Numbered from the stretch's first letter, positions 39,196 to 49,830 are shown. The stretch is DNA of 64,000 nt from Hyaloperonospora brassicae (GCA_947650285.1 CANTFL010001401.1:124001-188000); one strand, 5' to 3'. A program made the numbers and translations. The notes: generated by a model from the sequence alone, not told the origin.

Positions 39196-41252
39196 ATGAA
39201 AGCGCTCCAGTTGCTCGTTGCGTGGACCACGTTCACGACCGTTTCCTGCGCTCTCTTTGTAAGTGGCTCACAGAGTCAATAACGAGCGCCTCGACACGCT
39301 GTGGCGCAAGAGCTGCCTGGAAAGATATCGTTCCTGCTCGTCTGACCCATTTGCATGTGTGCGTCGTGGTGCATCTTTGCTCTGGCTATAGGCCGCGTAC
39401 ATGGCGTATGTGAGCCGACAGGTGCGTGTACAAACAAGAGCACAGCATCTGTGTAGACAGCGTATACATGATGATGATGATGATGATGAAGATGAAGATG
39501 ATGTGTGTGTATACAAACCAGCATGTCTCTGATAACGTGCTGCTGTAGGTATACCGGATCATGTACCCGACGTTCGCAGACAGCCCCAACACGTTAGATC
39601 CGCTGTGGGGCCAAGGCCAGCCGCTGGACGTGGCACTGTACTTGTCCTGTCGTCCGCAGTGGGACACCGCCAACGACTTTGCTGCCAACACTGTGCGCGT
39701 AGGAGCACTCGAGTCGCTCACGTTTGACTGGTCGAGCTCGAACGCCCGACATCTCGATCTCAATCTCTCGCGCTCGACGCTCACGCACTTTGCCAACGAC
39801 CCTGTGCTCGCACACGACGTGTGGACGGCGCTGAAAGGCAACGCCTCTGTCTTCCTGCACGTCCACGTGACGCACGCGGGGTTCTCGCCGGACCCGGAGG
39901 TCGCAGGGCATTACGACCAGTACCGGACCTTCCACCACGTCTCCAGTCTCGTTCAATATGCTCCCAGTCCAAATGCAAAGAACGCGAAGCTGTTACTGGC
40001 CTCTGTTCCGTCGGCTCCGAACGTTTCGCAGGCGACGACAGAAGACAAAGCCACGACGATCGCTTACTGGAAATCAGTCGTGAGTTTGCGCCTAGTGACC
40101 GATTTTCAGCGATATCCTGTCGAGGAACTACCGCTGCTCGTGTACCAGAACTTGCGCTTCGTACAGCATCCGATGGACCAGCGCTGGCGCTATTTGCCAG
40201 CGCTGTACGTGGACGATCTGTCGCAGACGCAGGACAAACTCGTGCCATTGAACGTGTCGCTCGATGACGGCAGTGGAGGCGATGCCGTGCTTCCATTGCA
40301 ACTCCGTTGGTCTCCGCTCTCGTTCGCGCGTTGGCAAATGCAGCTCACATTTGCCAGTGTTTTTACATCCCAGGAAGAAATGGGTGTGCCATCGAGCGAT
40401 TTAGATGCGCTTCGCTCGATGGTGACCGACACCCACCCACTGCTTCTGGCAGCTACATTGGCTGTGTCGTTGCTGCACTTGCTGTTTGACTGGCTTGCCT
40501 TCCGTCATGATGTGAGCTACTGGCGAGCGAAAGGAGACGACGTCGTCGGCGTGTCCCTTCGCGCCATGGCAGCGGAATTGGCGTCGCAAGTTGTGGTGCT
40601 ATTGTATCTCGTCGACAACGACTCGACGTTGCTCGTTACGGGTCCTCAGCTAATCAGCGCTGTACTACTCGTTTGGAAAGTAACAAAGGTGAAAAGGGCG
40701 CAGCGGCAGCAGCTTGAGCACGAGTTTTCTTCCGAATCCGGTGCTGTCGAGGAGAAGGATCATATGATGCGAACGAAACACAGTCTTCAACTGCTGAAGG
40801 AGACGCAGCACGCCGACTCGCTGGCTACGTCTCACATGCTGTTCGTACTCGCGCCTCTAGCTGCGGGATATACCGTCTACTCGTTGCTGTACATCCCACA
40901 TGCTGGGTGGTATGCTTGGTTGCTCGAGTCCGTGACTACGACGGTGTATGCGCTGGGTTTTGTGTTCATGCTTCCGCAGCTTGTCATCAACTACCGGCTC
41001 AAATCTGTGGCTCACTTGCAGTGGCGATTGCTCGTGTACCGTGCTCTCAACACCTTCATTGACGACTTGTTTGCCTTTGTGATCAAAATGCCGACGCTGC
41101 ATCGTATCTCGTGCTTTCGCGACGACATTGTCTTCGTAGTGTACCTGTACCAGCGTTGGATATACCCTGTCGATGACCAGCGACCGGGAGACATTGCCGA
41201 CGGTGCTTCCAGTCTGAAGAACGACGCTTTGACCAAGCCCCACGATGAGTGA
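39196..41252 (+). CDS. CLPTM1-like protein (CLPTM1L-type ER membrane protein), two exons
   Basis: Exon 1 is 39196-39258 (21 codons, hydrophobic MKALQLLVAWTTFTTVSCAL) and exon 2 is 39549-41252, giving about 588 residues. Human CLPTM1L has 538. A large luminal domain precedes several membrane segments. The family signature is plain: HLLFDWLAFRHDVSYWR near residue 325, LGFVFMLPQLVINYRLKSVA near 487, and FRDDIVFVVYLYQRWIYPVD near 542. Known family members are polytopic membrane proteins; human CLPTM1L is reported as a scramblase for glucosaminyl-PI in the ER step of GPI-anchor synthesis, and the same role here is inference. In-frame ATGs at 39160 and upstream make the start uncertain; 39196 puts the first membrane segment at the N-terminus as in relatives. 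The reading frame is intact and GC-rich, unlike the flanks. This is the most secure functional gene in the window. Confidence 0.9.
39259..39548 (+). other. Intron of the CLPTM1L-type gene, containing an ATG/GAT microsatellite
   Basis: The donor is GTAAGT after CTCTTT and the acceptor is GCTGTAG before GTATACCGG. The intron is phase 0 and 290 bases long, on the long side for oomycete introns as generally described. Positions 39469-39501 are a GAT/GAA triplet array followed by a short TG run. Without splicing, exon 1 ends at a stop within the intron after GSQSQ. Confidence 0.75.
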
Positions 41253-42347
41253 GGTGTGCCTACATGCTCCTGGGCTGCGTTTTTTGGCGTCCTGCTACCC
41301 AGAATCGTGTTTGCGAGTTGACATTTCCTGGTGCCGAGGGACGCCCTCAAAGACTATTTGTCGTCATTGGTACGTGATGTTATACGAACATGCGTCGCAT
41401 GTCGCTATCGCAAACTTTGGTCGTATGACTTGCAACGCAATTGGTAAATGCAGTTTTGGCGAAGCACTCATGATGCTTTTCTGACAAGAGGAAACAAAAG
41501 AGGTGCACCATATGATAAAAAATTGCACCAGATAGTCAGAAATCGAAAAATGCATCGAGAAATCGATCTTACAAAAAGGCACTCTGCCATGCTCGATTCA
41601 GTTCTGATATCGGCCATTACACACACTAACTATACCAAAATCGCGAAAGTGAGTCAAAAGAGGCACATTCAGACACTTAGATAACGACTAAATTACGCTC
41701 AACTCTCCCTTCTACGAAGCGTGTTCGCTTAGTAGACGTACCTTTTTCGTCACGTACAGTGTCCGTGAGGTTTCGAGGCACCTGACTACACTGTGGTCGG
41801 TGTAGGCAGCTTGTACTATGTCTGTACAAGCATTAGTGCTTCTTAACACTTATTGCTAATCTGCTTACCAAGAAAAGAAAAGATATGATGATGAAGTTAC
41901 TCATGACGATACAATCTCACAGCAAAGCTACCAGCGTGCTCTACCGATCCTCGACGCCGCTGCTATAAAGCGCTACTTCAATGAATACGAACTTTTCAGG
42001 CAAAGACTAAGATGTACTTTTTAGCGATCGTAACATCAACCGCTCCATCGCGTCTTCGTCACGGTGACGCGCCCGAATGTGTTTCGAAGAAACGTCCACG
42101 GGCAGATCGTAAGCGAAGCGCTTGGGACTGATGCCACGAGGATGACGAGGCAGCATACAGGTGTCGTTTGTGATCTCTCTGCCGACACCTGACCAACGGC
42201 TTTACTTGAGTACTTAAATAACGTCGAGGCGTCTTGGTTTGTTAGGAACACTATATGTATTCAGTCGTGCTAGCTCAATGCTATGGATCTACTGCAATCT
42301 CAGCCTTTCTACGTCTGCATTCATCCAATAAACATTATGTGCCTTCA
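41253..42347. other. Intergenic, no recognisable gene
   Basis: Lies between the convergent 3' ends of the CLPTM1L-type gene and the effector gene. Frames under 80 codons only. Transcription-end signals for both genes should be here but I cannot define them by eye. Confidence 0.5.
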
Positions 42348-45049
42348 CTACACACCTTTGTCCTTTGACAGCTTCGAGGACATCTTTGCAAGCGAGAACA
42401 TTAGCCCCGAATCATTTGTGTCAAACGATTGAACGTATTTCTTCAATATGCGCAGCTTCAGGCCCGACAGCTCTTCTTCTTTTTCGGTCTCCTTCAGCCG
42501 AAGGGCGACGTCTGCTGGCGTCAAATGAAGACCTTTCCACCTCGCGAATAGCTGTTTCTCCAAATCTCCAGCCCTTCCCTTCTCGTGGACCAAGGTAGCG
42601 CTATCCAAGACCAACGCCAATTTGTCATAACCACAAAAACCAGCGATCATGACCGTGAGCAAATCGTAACTGGTTGACGAATGCTCATTAAACGCCTCGA
42701 TGAATTCTTCCAACAGCTCCACTTTCAAATCAAACATACGTGCAGCTTTCATGCCGGCCAGCTTACCAGTCTCAGCCAGCCTCAAAGACGAGAAGACGTG
42801 GTCGGGCACTTTACGTTCTGCAATCCACCACTTTACAAGCTGCGTCTTCAGCATCGTTACGTCTTTGTCTGAAATTTCGTTACTTCTCAGAAACTTCGAT
42901 TTTTTCAACAGTCCCGTACCACAGCTTCTTCGTTGAAGTACTTCACAAACACCTCGATAAGCGAGAAAGAACGCCCTGGATTCTTGGCGTCAAGCATCTC
43001 GATGTACCGCATGATTAGGTGAAGCATTGGTCCCGTCAGCTCTTTTACTGCTCTAGTCTTCTTGAGCCAAAGAAGGACTTCTTCTGGCTGCAGTCCAAGC
43101 CTTTTCCACTCGTTGAGTAATTGTGTTTGTAGCTCAGAGGCTATCGTATTCGCTCTAGAGAAATATACGACACCTTTGAATACCAAGTCCAATTTGTCCT
43201 CACCACCTAAGCCTGAGATGAGAGCATCAAGCATATCGACATGGGCGTTATTCTCCGTGTTGTAGGCACTGATGAAGCGGCTAAATAGCTCCATCTTTAC
43301 TTGAAACAAAAATCCATCTACATCCGTTTCAACCAGATCGGGCCATTAGACGACGTGGTCGGCTATTGCACCTCTTCTGACCAACGATTTAATTAGCTGT
43401 GCATCCAGCTTCTTGACGTCTTCATCCGTCGTCTGACTCCATTTATCATGATGCATTAGCTGAACCAGTCCTTTGAACACAGCATCGTGCCCGATCCTAA
43501 GTGAAAGATCTTCGGTTATGGAGAAATTGTCCATCAATTCAGTGCCTTCACACATAACAATATACTTCATCATCATGCGTAGCTTTATACTAGTCGCGGG
43601 GTTTTCGCCGGCAAACAAAGTAAATGCAACGTTTTCTGGTCGCGACCTCCAGTCCTTAAATTTATGCAGTAACCGATTCTCCAGAACCAGAGCCTTTGAC
43701 TTCGTGTCGATTTGTGCCTTAGTGATAGGTTCGTTTGGCGTCAACCAACCGATTCGCTCTGCATCACCCAACGCACTTACAAACTTTGGCAAAGTTTTGT
43801 AGCCTGACAGCAGCACCTCGATGAGATCGACATTCGTCGACATTTCGATGTTGTAGGCCTCAATGATATCTTCCAGCACATCCACTTCCGCAGAAAATCG
43901 TTCTTCGATTTTCTGCGTATCTGGCAATACTGCACTAAAAAAGTAGTTGACTTGTCTTTTCTCACTAATCCATTCCTTTACAAGCTGCTGTGTCACCATC
44001 TTTGCTGTGTCTTTAGACAGCAAACCGGTTTCCTGTTTTGTCTTCATTAGTTCCCTCACCAAATATGTCACTCCGAAGAACTCCCTAAACATATAATCGA
44101 GCGAAAGTACATAACTGTGTCCATATCTATCGCGCAACATGTCCTTGTACTTACACAAGGGACGTAACTGTGAAGCCGTCAAGTCTTCTATCTTGTTGGT
44201 TATCTTGATCCGATGCACGACGTCTTTGAGCCCCATCTTCCGATCGATCCATTTGGCGAATAGCTGATCTTCCAACTCCACGACTTTCGCATCAGGAGGG
44301 GTGTCACTGGTAATGCTTCTCACCAGCACGGACACCAATTCGTTTTCTCCAAGCTTCTCAATCATAAAATCGACCAGATCGATTCGACCGCTACTCTTCT
44401 CGTAGTAAGCCGCATAAAATTGACCAAAAGCCTCCAGCTTTGCTCTCACATGATCTTCGTGCATTCGAAGCATATCCAGGACGTCTTCTGGTGACCTGTT
44501 GCAATTAATCCAGCCGTGTACCTGCTGATCCAACAACGTCGTGGCGAATTTCTTTAACTCCACATCACCAGAGTTCCTCAATTCAGCAAGCGCGACAACC
44601 ATAGGTTCCTCCCCGAACCATTTCTCGAGCGCCGCAATCAATGTTCTCTGCGAGTTGGGGTTCACATCGTGAAGGCGCGAGTAGAATTCCACCAACTCCC
44701 GTATGTAGGGGCTCTTCAGGGTTTCCGCCACTTTTTCGATGACTTGAAACTGGTCAAATGACCTCATCTTGTTCGGGCCGAGCCCTAATTTCAGTGTTGT
44801 ACCTGTGGCGAGCTTCAACACGCCATCCGTTACGATACTCGCCAGCTCGCTTATCCCCCTTTCATCATCACCGTCTACTACATCATAACTTTTCTCTTCT
44901 CCTGATGCAGGAACGCCATGCTGACCCTCGGCGACCCGACCGACATCCGCTGACGGGCTACTGGCCGGCACTTCGGGGGCGGGAGAACCGTCAACACGCA
45001 TCATGACAGCAGCGGTAGCCAACAGTGTCAAAGCCGTAGGCGCCTTCAT
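42348..45049 (-). pseudogene. Secreted multi-module LWY/WY-type effector, frame broken twice
   Basis: The first reading frame starts at ATG 45049 and runs 567 codons to a stop at 43346. It has a signal peptide of about 21 residues ending near VDG-SP, a Ser/Pro/Asp-rich linker, and an acidic DDER at residues 61-64 in the position of a dEER motif; no RXLR is present. Helical modules of about 90 residues then repeat, each with an L...W-x(4-6)-P/V-(D/E)-V segment (HGWINCNRSPEDVLDML, FAKWIDRKMGLKDVV, VKEWISEKRQVNYFF) and a Y-type helix (LEDIIEAYNIEM). The same module pattern continues past the stop in the same frame to 42905, then past a one-base frame change to 42348 (NEWKRLGLQPEEVLLWL, VKWWIAERKVPDHVF, FARWKGLHLTPADVALRL), about 900 codons and roughly eight modules in all. 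Known LWY effectors are delivered into host plant cells. The product may be truncated at 567 residues yet still functional, or the gene may be dead. Confidence 0.8.
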
Positions 45050-45196
45050 GAGTCAGTCGTCTGGAGTTGCGTGTGGTCTGGCGAGAGTGCGCAAATCGTA
45101 AGGTGACAGTCGCTTTCAAGCGGGACGGGCTTTCCACCGCCATCCAAACTTAGCACATCTTACAGGAATGGCACACGACACTTAATTGAGAACTTT

Positions 45197-45541
45197 CTAT
45201 CTCGTGTCTGTGTGGTCCCATCGTGGCAGCAAACGCGACGGATCGTGCATACACCGTTCAGAAGAGTGTACTGACATGCGTCGACTACACATGAAGCATA
45301 GGGCATCACGATACATGTCCAAGAGGCGGACGTCACGTATGTTGTTGATATGCATTCGCACCACCGTCTGACCAAATCGTCCTGTCACCTCTATACCAGA
45401 GACATTGACAGAAGAGACGGCGTCATCAGTGTGCCGCTCAGTTAGTGCGCGTGGTTTGCTTGCGTCGAGATCGGCAGATCTGATGAGCAAAGCATGCACC
45501 ACTCCCATGTATATATCTCCAATCTCAGCTCTTGACTGCAT
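45197..45541 (-). CDS. Hypothetical protein, 114 codons
   Basis: The ORF starts at ATG 45541 and lies upstream of the effector gene on the same strand, about 150 bases from its start. Residue use looks protein-like (TGRFGQTVVRMHINNIRDV) and a CFMCSRR pair of cysteines follows, but there is no signal peptide or known domain. It could be the last exon of a longer gene or a chance frame. I do not recognise it. Confidence 0.25.
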   Translation of the reverse strand: MQSRAEIGDIYMGVVHALLIRSADLDASKPRALTERHTDDAVSSVNVSGIEVTGRFGQTVVRMHINNIRDVRLLDMYRDALCFMCSRRMSVHSSERCMHDPSRLLPRWDHTDTR

Positions 45542-46089
45542 TGTACGCTAATTTTGCGAGCGTTGTAGTTTCCTAACGCCTTCTGCAGAGCCGATACATG
45601 TTCGCCATGCTCTGCAATGGAACCGTGTGCCGCGCTTTTGTCAGGAGTAGGCTACACCCTGCAGCAATGCTTGGCCAGACCAGTTCCAATTCGCAGACCA
45701 GATACAGCTGTGCGCTAGAGCATGGACATGTCTGGCGTTTGAGTATGCGTTTGATTTCTTTTACGGCTGCGGCACCGAGACTAAAGCCTCATAGACAGCT
45801 TTTCCGTCAGTCTTGACGCATCTGTGCGCAAGACGCATTCCTAGTGACACCTCGAATATCGAGCGACACTTTCTGCGCTGTTGCATGAAAAATCAAGGAC
45901 TACAAGGACCTCACAAAAACGCGATTCCTTCTATATATTGGTTGATCTGCCATAGTCACGCTCAACAACTGCGATCTTGCTACTCTGTCGTGGTATGGCC
46001 GCATCGTATATACAATAATACATGGCTCATCAATGTACAACGGAATCGCTACAGGCCCTGAACCTAAGACTGCAACCACTCACAGTGCG
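45542..46089. other. Left flank of the retrotransposon array, no recognisable gene
   Basis: Short frames only. The five bases before the array are GTGCG (46085-46089). Confidence 0.5.
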
Positions 46090-46479
46090 TGTAACGGGGC
46101 ACACCCTTGCGTAACTTAACGCAAGGGATTTAAGTGCCCCGACGGACGTACACGTGGCAAGCGAGGAAGCGTAGGTAGGGTAAAAGTAGAACTGTTATAT
46201 TAATAAATTAAGTCTTTAAACTACTGTCTCTTCGTTTGACTTAATTCAATTATACTAATATAACTGCATGTATGGTGACGTCTCGTCACCACTCATTGCG
46301 CGCGTCTTGCGGCGATTGGTGGGTTGATATCATCACGATATCAACCAATGAATAGACCCTTTGGTCGACCCTTCAATATCACCACTTTGGTGATATTGTT
46401 TTAAAGAATATCCATCGTATATTCTTTATTGTCACTTTCCTTAAAGTGACAATTTCATGTAACGGGCTGCCCCGTTACA
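46090..46479 (-). repeat. LTR 1 (3' LTR of copy 1)
   Basis: 390 bases, TGTAACGGGGC...GCCCCGTTACA. It differs from LTR 2 at about five positions. It is almost wholly made of hairpins. Arms and loops include 46104-46112 with 46119-46127, 46273-46280 with 46284-46291, 46322-46331 with 46337-46346, 46374-46384 with 46388-46398, 46403-46411 with 46419-46427, 46428-46438 with 46443-46453, and 46458-46466 with 46471-46479. Confidence 0.95.
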
Positions 46480-46492
46480 TCACCCCCCCCTT
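46480..46492 (-). other. Polypurine tract of copy 1
   Basis: On the minus strand AAGGGGGGGGTGA directly precedes the 3' LTR. This is where plus-strand DNA synthesis would be primed. The G run is 8 long here and 7 in copy 2. Confidence 0.8.
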
Positions 46493-46611
46493 AACCGATA
46501 TTCACCGTGTGACTATCGAAAACATGGAGGCCACCAGTTGGCCACCATTGGGACAGAAGGCACTTGTTGGGTCCGTTCCATTCACTTTCCGCTTGACCTC
46601 GCATAGTTAAC

Positions 46612-48132
46612 ATGTCTATGCGAGGTGACTCAAGACCCACACAGCCTGGTGCTGTGCAAGCCTCTGCGGCAGACGCTTCGTCGTCTGCCGCCCCTTCTTC
46701 GCCTGCAGCAACAGGTGCTGCAGGTGCACGCGGTATCACACCGCGTGCGCACGATGACCCTGATGTAGAGGTCATCTACTCTGGCGAGTCAGACGTGTCT
46801 GACTCGGGCAATGCTCCAGAGGCGTCTCGCTCACCGGCGACGCCTCAGTATTCGCCAAGACCACTGCCGAACGAACGGACTCGTGATTTGCATCACAGTC
46901 TGTTCGGCAGTGATGATGATGATGATCAGGGTGGTGAGTTCTATTCTTCACCACCGCCGGCTCGTGCGTCTTCGCACGAGCGTGATGACGATGGCGCGAG
47001 CCGTCGTCAATCTGGGAGTCGTGGTACCGACAAGGGTACCACTGTGAAGCGTTATGAGCCGAAACCGTGGCGTTTGCCCGAACGGCTCATCAATAGCTTG
47101 TCTCACGAGACAAGCCAACACCTTCGAATACCCTTATTCGATGCGACTGAGCTTCACGGCTTGATTTCCAGCGCGAAGAACTTTCGCGCTGAAGAAGATT
47201 TTTATCTCGATGTCTTTCTTAGACATCGATGGTACAACAGCAACCAAAAGCGTGACAAAACATCGCTTTTGGCTGCGTGGAACGCGTTCGTCCAAAACAT
47301 AAAGAATTTTGGACGAGAAGGGTGGCTCAAGAAACTTGAGGCAGTACGCCATAGGTTCGAACGGCGAACGCCAACCGGTGCTAGGTACCAGTTGCATTGT
47401 TTATCGAGTGAGGCAGGCATTCCTTGCCTTACATGGGGAGACCCTTGTGCGAGTTGTGTTGACAACTCGCAGCGTGCACATAGGGATGTGTACTCCCTAA
47501 ATTCGCCCTGGGGAAGGGCACACATCTCGGCTGAGATGCGTGACGCGATTGCAAACTTTCATTCCGTCTACGAGCGCCTAGGGCGCGTGTTTACCGATGG
47601 GACCGAGGACTCATCTGATATGTATCGTCATACTGGCGGACGAGACCTTCAACATCCATCAACAGCTGAGAGCGGGGCTCCCAGCTGTTCCAAGAGGGTG
47701 GATACCCCCGCCACTGGACGAGGTAGCTCGTCCTTGGTCCTGAATCGTCACGGTGATTCTAGATACGCTCCACTAGAAAGCGTTGATCACCGTGAGCATC
47801 CACCAAAGGATGTGGTGGAGGAGGAAAGACCTCCTCCAGATGATTCTGTTCACCATCTCGACCCTTACGAGATGGATCGCGCAATCGATGAATTGCGCGA
47901 TGACTTGAAGCACGAGCGCGATCGGCGCTACGCTTTGACCGATACCGTGCGGAAGAACCGCAAGGGTCACGAGGCTGATCGGGCGAGGGATCGCGCCGAT
48001 TATGCCACGGCGCAGCTTCAGGTCGAGCGGGATGTCCGCTCCCTATTCGGCGAGCTGGCGACAGCTCGCGGGGAGATATCTCGGTTGAATACCGAGGTAT
48101 CATATCTGCGCGACCAGACGGATCTTCTATAG
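46612..48132 (+). CDS. Antisense accessory ORF of the retrotransposon, copy 1 (506 aa, unknown function)
   Basis: ATG 46612 to TAG 48132, opposite to gag-pol, starting 132 bases inside the 3' LTR. Residues 1-135 are low-complexity and acidic (SGESDVSDSG; FGSDDDDDQGG). Residues about 140-325 look like a folded domain rich in aromatic and basic residues (YEPKPWRLPERLINSLS; AEEDFYLDVFLRHRWYNSNQ; FGREGWLKKLEAVRHRF) with a CLTWGDPCASC cysteine motif near 271-281. Residues about 400-506 are a charged, probably coiled-coil segment (DELRDDLKHERDRRYAL). From 47591 on it overlaps the pol C-terminus and chromodomain tail to tail. No known family is recognised. Its being open for 506 codons in both copies, while pol is broken repeatedly, argues that it is real. 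A purely structural or chance ORF remains possible. Confidence 0.65.
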   Translation: MSMRGDSRPTQPGAVQASAADASSSAAPSSPAATGAAGARGITPRAHDDPDVEVIYSGESDVSDSGNAPEASRSPATPQYSPRPLPNERTRDLHHSLFGSDDDDDQGGEFYSSPPPARASSHERDDDGASRRQSGSRGTDKGTTVKRYEPKPWRLPERLINSLSHETSQHLRIPLFDATELHGLISSAKNFRAEEDFYLDVFLRHRWYNSNQKRDKTSLLAAWNAFVQNIKNFGREGWLKKLEAVRHRFERRTPTGARYQLHCLSSEAGIPCLTWGDPCASCVDNSQRAHRDVYSLNSPWGRAHISAEMRDAIANFHSVYERLGRVFTDGTEDSSDMYRHTGGRDLQHPSTAESGAPSCSKRVDTPATGRGSSSLVLNRHGDSRYAPLESVDHREHPPKDVVEEERPPPDDSVHHLDPYEMDRAIDELRDDLKHERDRRYALTDTVRKNRKGHEADRARDRADYATAQLQVERDVRSLFGELATARGEISRLNTEVSYLRDQTDLL

Positions 48133-48823
48133 CGCGAACGCAAGAACTTGATGGATGTTCTTGAACGTGGGGGCTATCTTCATCGGAAGAAGAAGGCTCG
48201 TACTGATAGTACGGCCTAAGCCTCCCCACGTAAAACGTAGGATGCGTGCGCATCTTACGTGGAAATTCGATCGTGTATGCATTGCCCTTGCGATGCAACA
48301 CTCGAAATGGCCCAATGTACTTCGGCAGTTGTTTACTACTGCCGACACTAGTGACTGCATGTCCAGGTAGGTTTACCGTTGACAGTAGTACTAGGTCGTT
48401 AACCTTAAATGAAAGAACATTTGCTCTTCCATTCTTGTCTGCGTTTTGTTTCTGATGGTCCACCGCATTTGCGATAGAGTCCTGAACGAAACGGACTACC
48501 TCTTCTCGAGTCAGCAGGAAGTTCTCTGCTGACTCTTTGTTTTGTCTGGCAGTGCGCTTCGTGCGCACTGCTAAGAGATTGCTCTCTTCTTCAGCGAGGT
48601 TGTCTTCTTCCTCGCTGACATAATCGTTGGCGATGCTGAACATACCAGCATCGTCATCATCATCCGAATCAATAATAGCGTCTTCGCTATTATTGAGATG
48701 ATCTTCTTCATCGATGTCGACTTGATCGACATCGGCATCATACGTGACGACGTTTGCGTCGACACGTGATGAGCAAGAGCCAGAACGGGTTTTCCTCGAG
48801 CGAGTCCCTCCCCCCTTATCCAA
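47591..48823 (-). pseudogene. Integrase C-terminal domain, acidic spacer and chromodomain, copy 1
   Basis: The frame opens near 48823 with an Asp/Glu-rich spacer (DIDEEDHLNNSEDAIIDSDD). It then has an SH3-like integrase C-terminal domain (FKVNDLVLLSTVNLPGHA; LPKYIGPFRVLHRKGNAYTI; HPTFYVGRLRPYY), a low-complexity Pro/Arg/Ser tail, and the first strand of a chromodomain (DAHGDQRFLVERI). A TAG at 47759-47761 interrupts it. The same frame continues with the rest of the chromodomain (TSYLVQWRGYPPSWNSWEP) and ends with TAA at 47591. Chromodomains of chromoviruses direct integration to particular chromatin. The entire chromodomain is antisense to the 506-codon ORF. Confidence 0.85.
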
Positions 48824-49830
48824 GAGTCACACTCTATAAGGGTGGGCACTCGTGGATGGCGTAGGCCATTCACGTAAAACGGTGTGTGCTGTGTTGAAGC
48901 ATGCACCGAATTATTGATGGCGAATTCCACCATGGGTAGGAATTCTCTCCAACTCGGAAACGAGTGGACATATCCTCGAAGGATCTCTTCGAGGACACGG
49001 TTCGCACGTTCCGTCTGAACATCTGTTTCTGGATGGTCAAAAGTGGACATCTTCAATCGTGTTCCGAGAGTACGGAACACGGTTTGCCAAAATGCCGCCG
49101 TGAACCGAGGGTCACGGTCGGATACGAGTTCACGGGGTAACCCGTGGAGTCTAAAGACCGTGTCGAGAAAGACACGAGCACAACCTTGAGCCTTGATTGA
49201 CTCAGGGACAGCAGCAAGATGGACCATCTTGCTGAACCGGTCAACAAACACAAGAATACCGTTATTCTTGTGAGCGTCTTCGGGAAAACCGAAGACGAAG
49301 TCGATTGAAACGGACTGCCAGAACTCTGTCGGAACAGGCAGGGGCTGCAATGGCGCTACGGGATGAAGGGCTAGGCTTCACTCGTTGACAAAACTCGCAA
49401 GAACGTATGTACTTGCGGACAAACTGATACTGGCGTGGCCAGTAAAAGCCACGACTTACCCTGAGGTAAGTCTTTTCTCTACCATGATGGCCGCCTGTTG
49501 GGGCATCGTGACACTCATACATGATGAGTAAACGCATATCATGATGAGCGGGTACGACGACACGAGGCGTGTCGCCGGCAATAGCTGTTTAATACAGCAA
49601 TCTGTTGCGTGTCGTACACCGATACGAGGAGGATCGGTACAAAGCCGGTAAATTCCTAATGGATTTACAGGATGGATTCACCAGATGATCCATCAATCGC
49701 AGAAGATCCTTATCTTCCGCGTATGCCTTTCGTACGTCGACAAGTAAACTTGACGACGAGACACTGACTGACAGTGTCGCAACAGTGGGCTTATCCTCAT
49801 TGTTGGATTGTGCGTCGGCTCGAAATCGGG
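48805..49830 (-). pseudogene. Integrase, copy 1, broken
   Basis: After the RNase H frame change near 49.82 kb the linker frame (NNEDKPTVATLSVSVSSSS; RKAYAEDKDLLRLMDHL) reaches a TAA at 49589-49591. The H-H-C-C zinc domain follows (HHGREKTYLRV; SCEFCQRVK; 49537-49370). A further frame change near 49.36 kb leads to the catalytic core (49350 leftwards): SIDFVFGF, LVSDRDPRF and VQTERANRV. There are 35 residues between the second Asp and the Glu, the canonical D,D-35-E. A third change at the G6 run 48810-48815 separates the core from its C-terminal domain. Catalytic residues are intact; the reading frame is not. Confidence 0.85.

Noticed and set aside
39268..39524. Ser- or His-rich minus-strand ORFs of 82 codons
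   Set aside because: They are produced by the GAT/GAA microsatellite inside the intron.
39594..40296. Minus-strand frames of 120 and 171 codons opposite the CLPTM1L-type gene
   Set aside because: They are shadows of the GC-rich sense gene; residue use is Arg-rich and no domain is visible.
44858..44867. RXLR motif in the LWY effector
   Set aside because: No R-x-L-R occurs after the signal peptide. Only an acidic DDER is present, so the gene is not called an RXLR effector.
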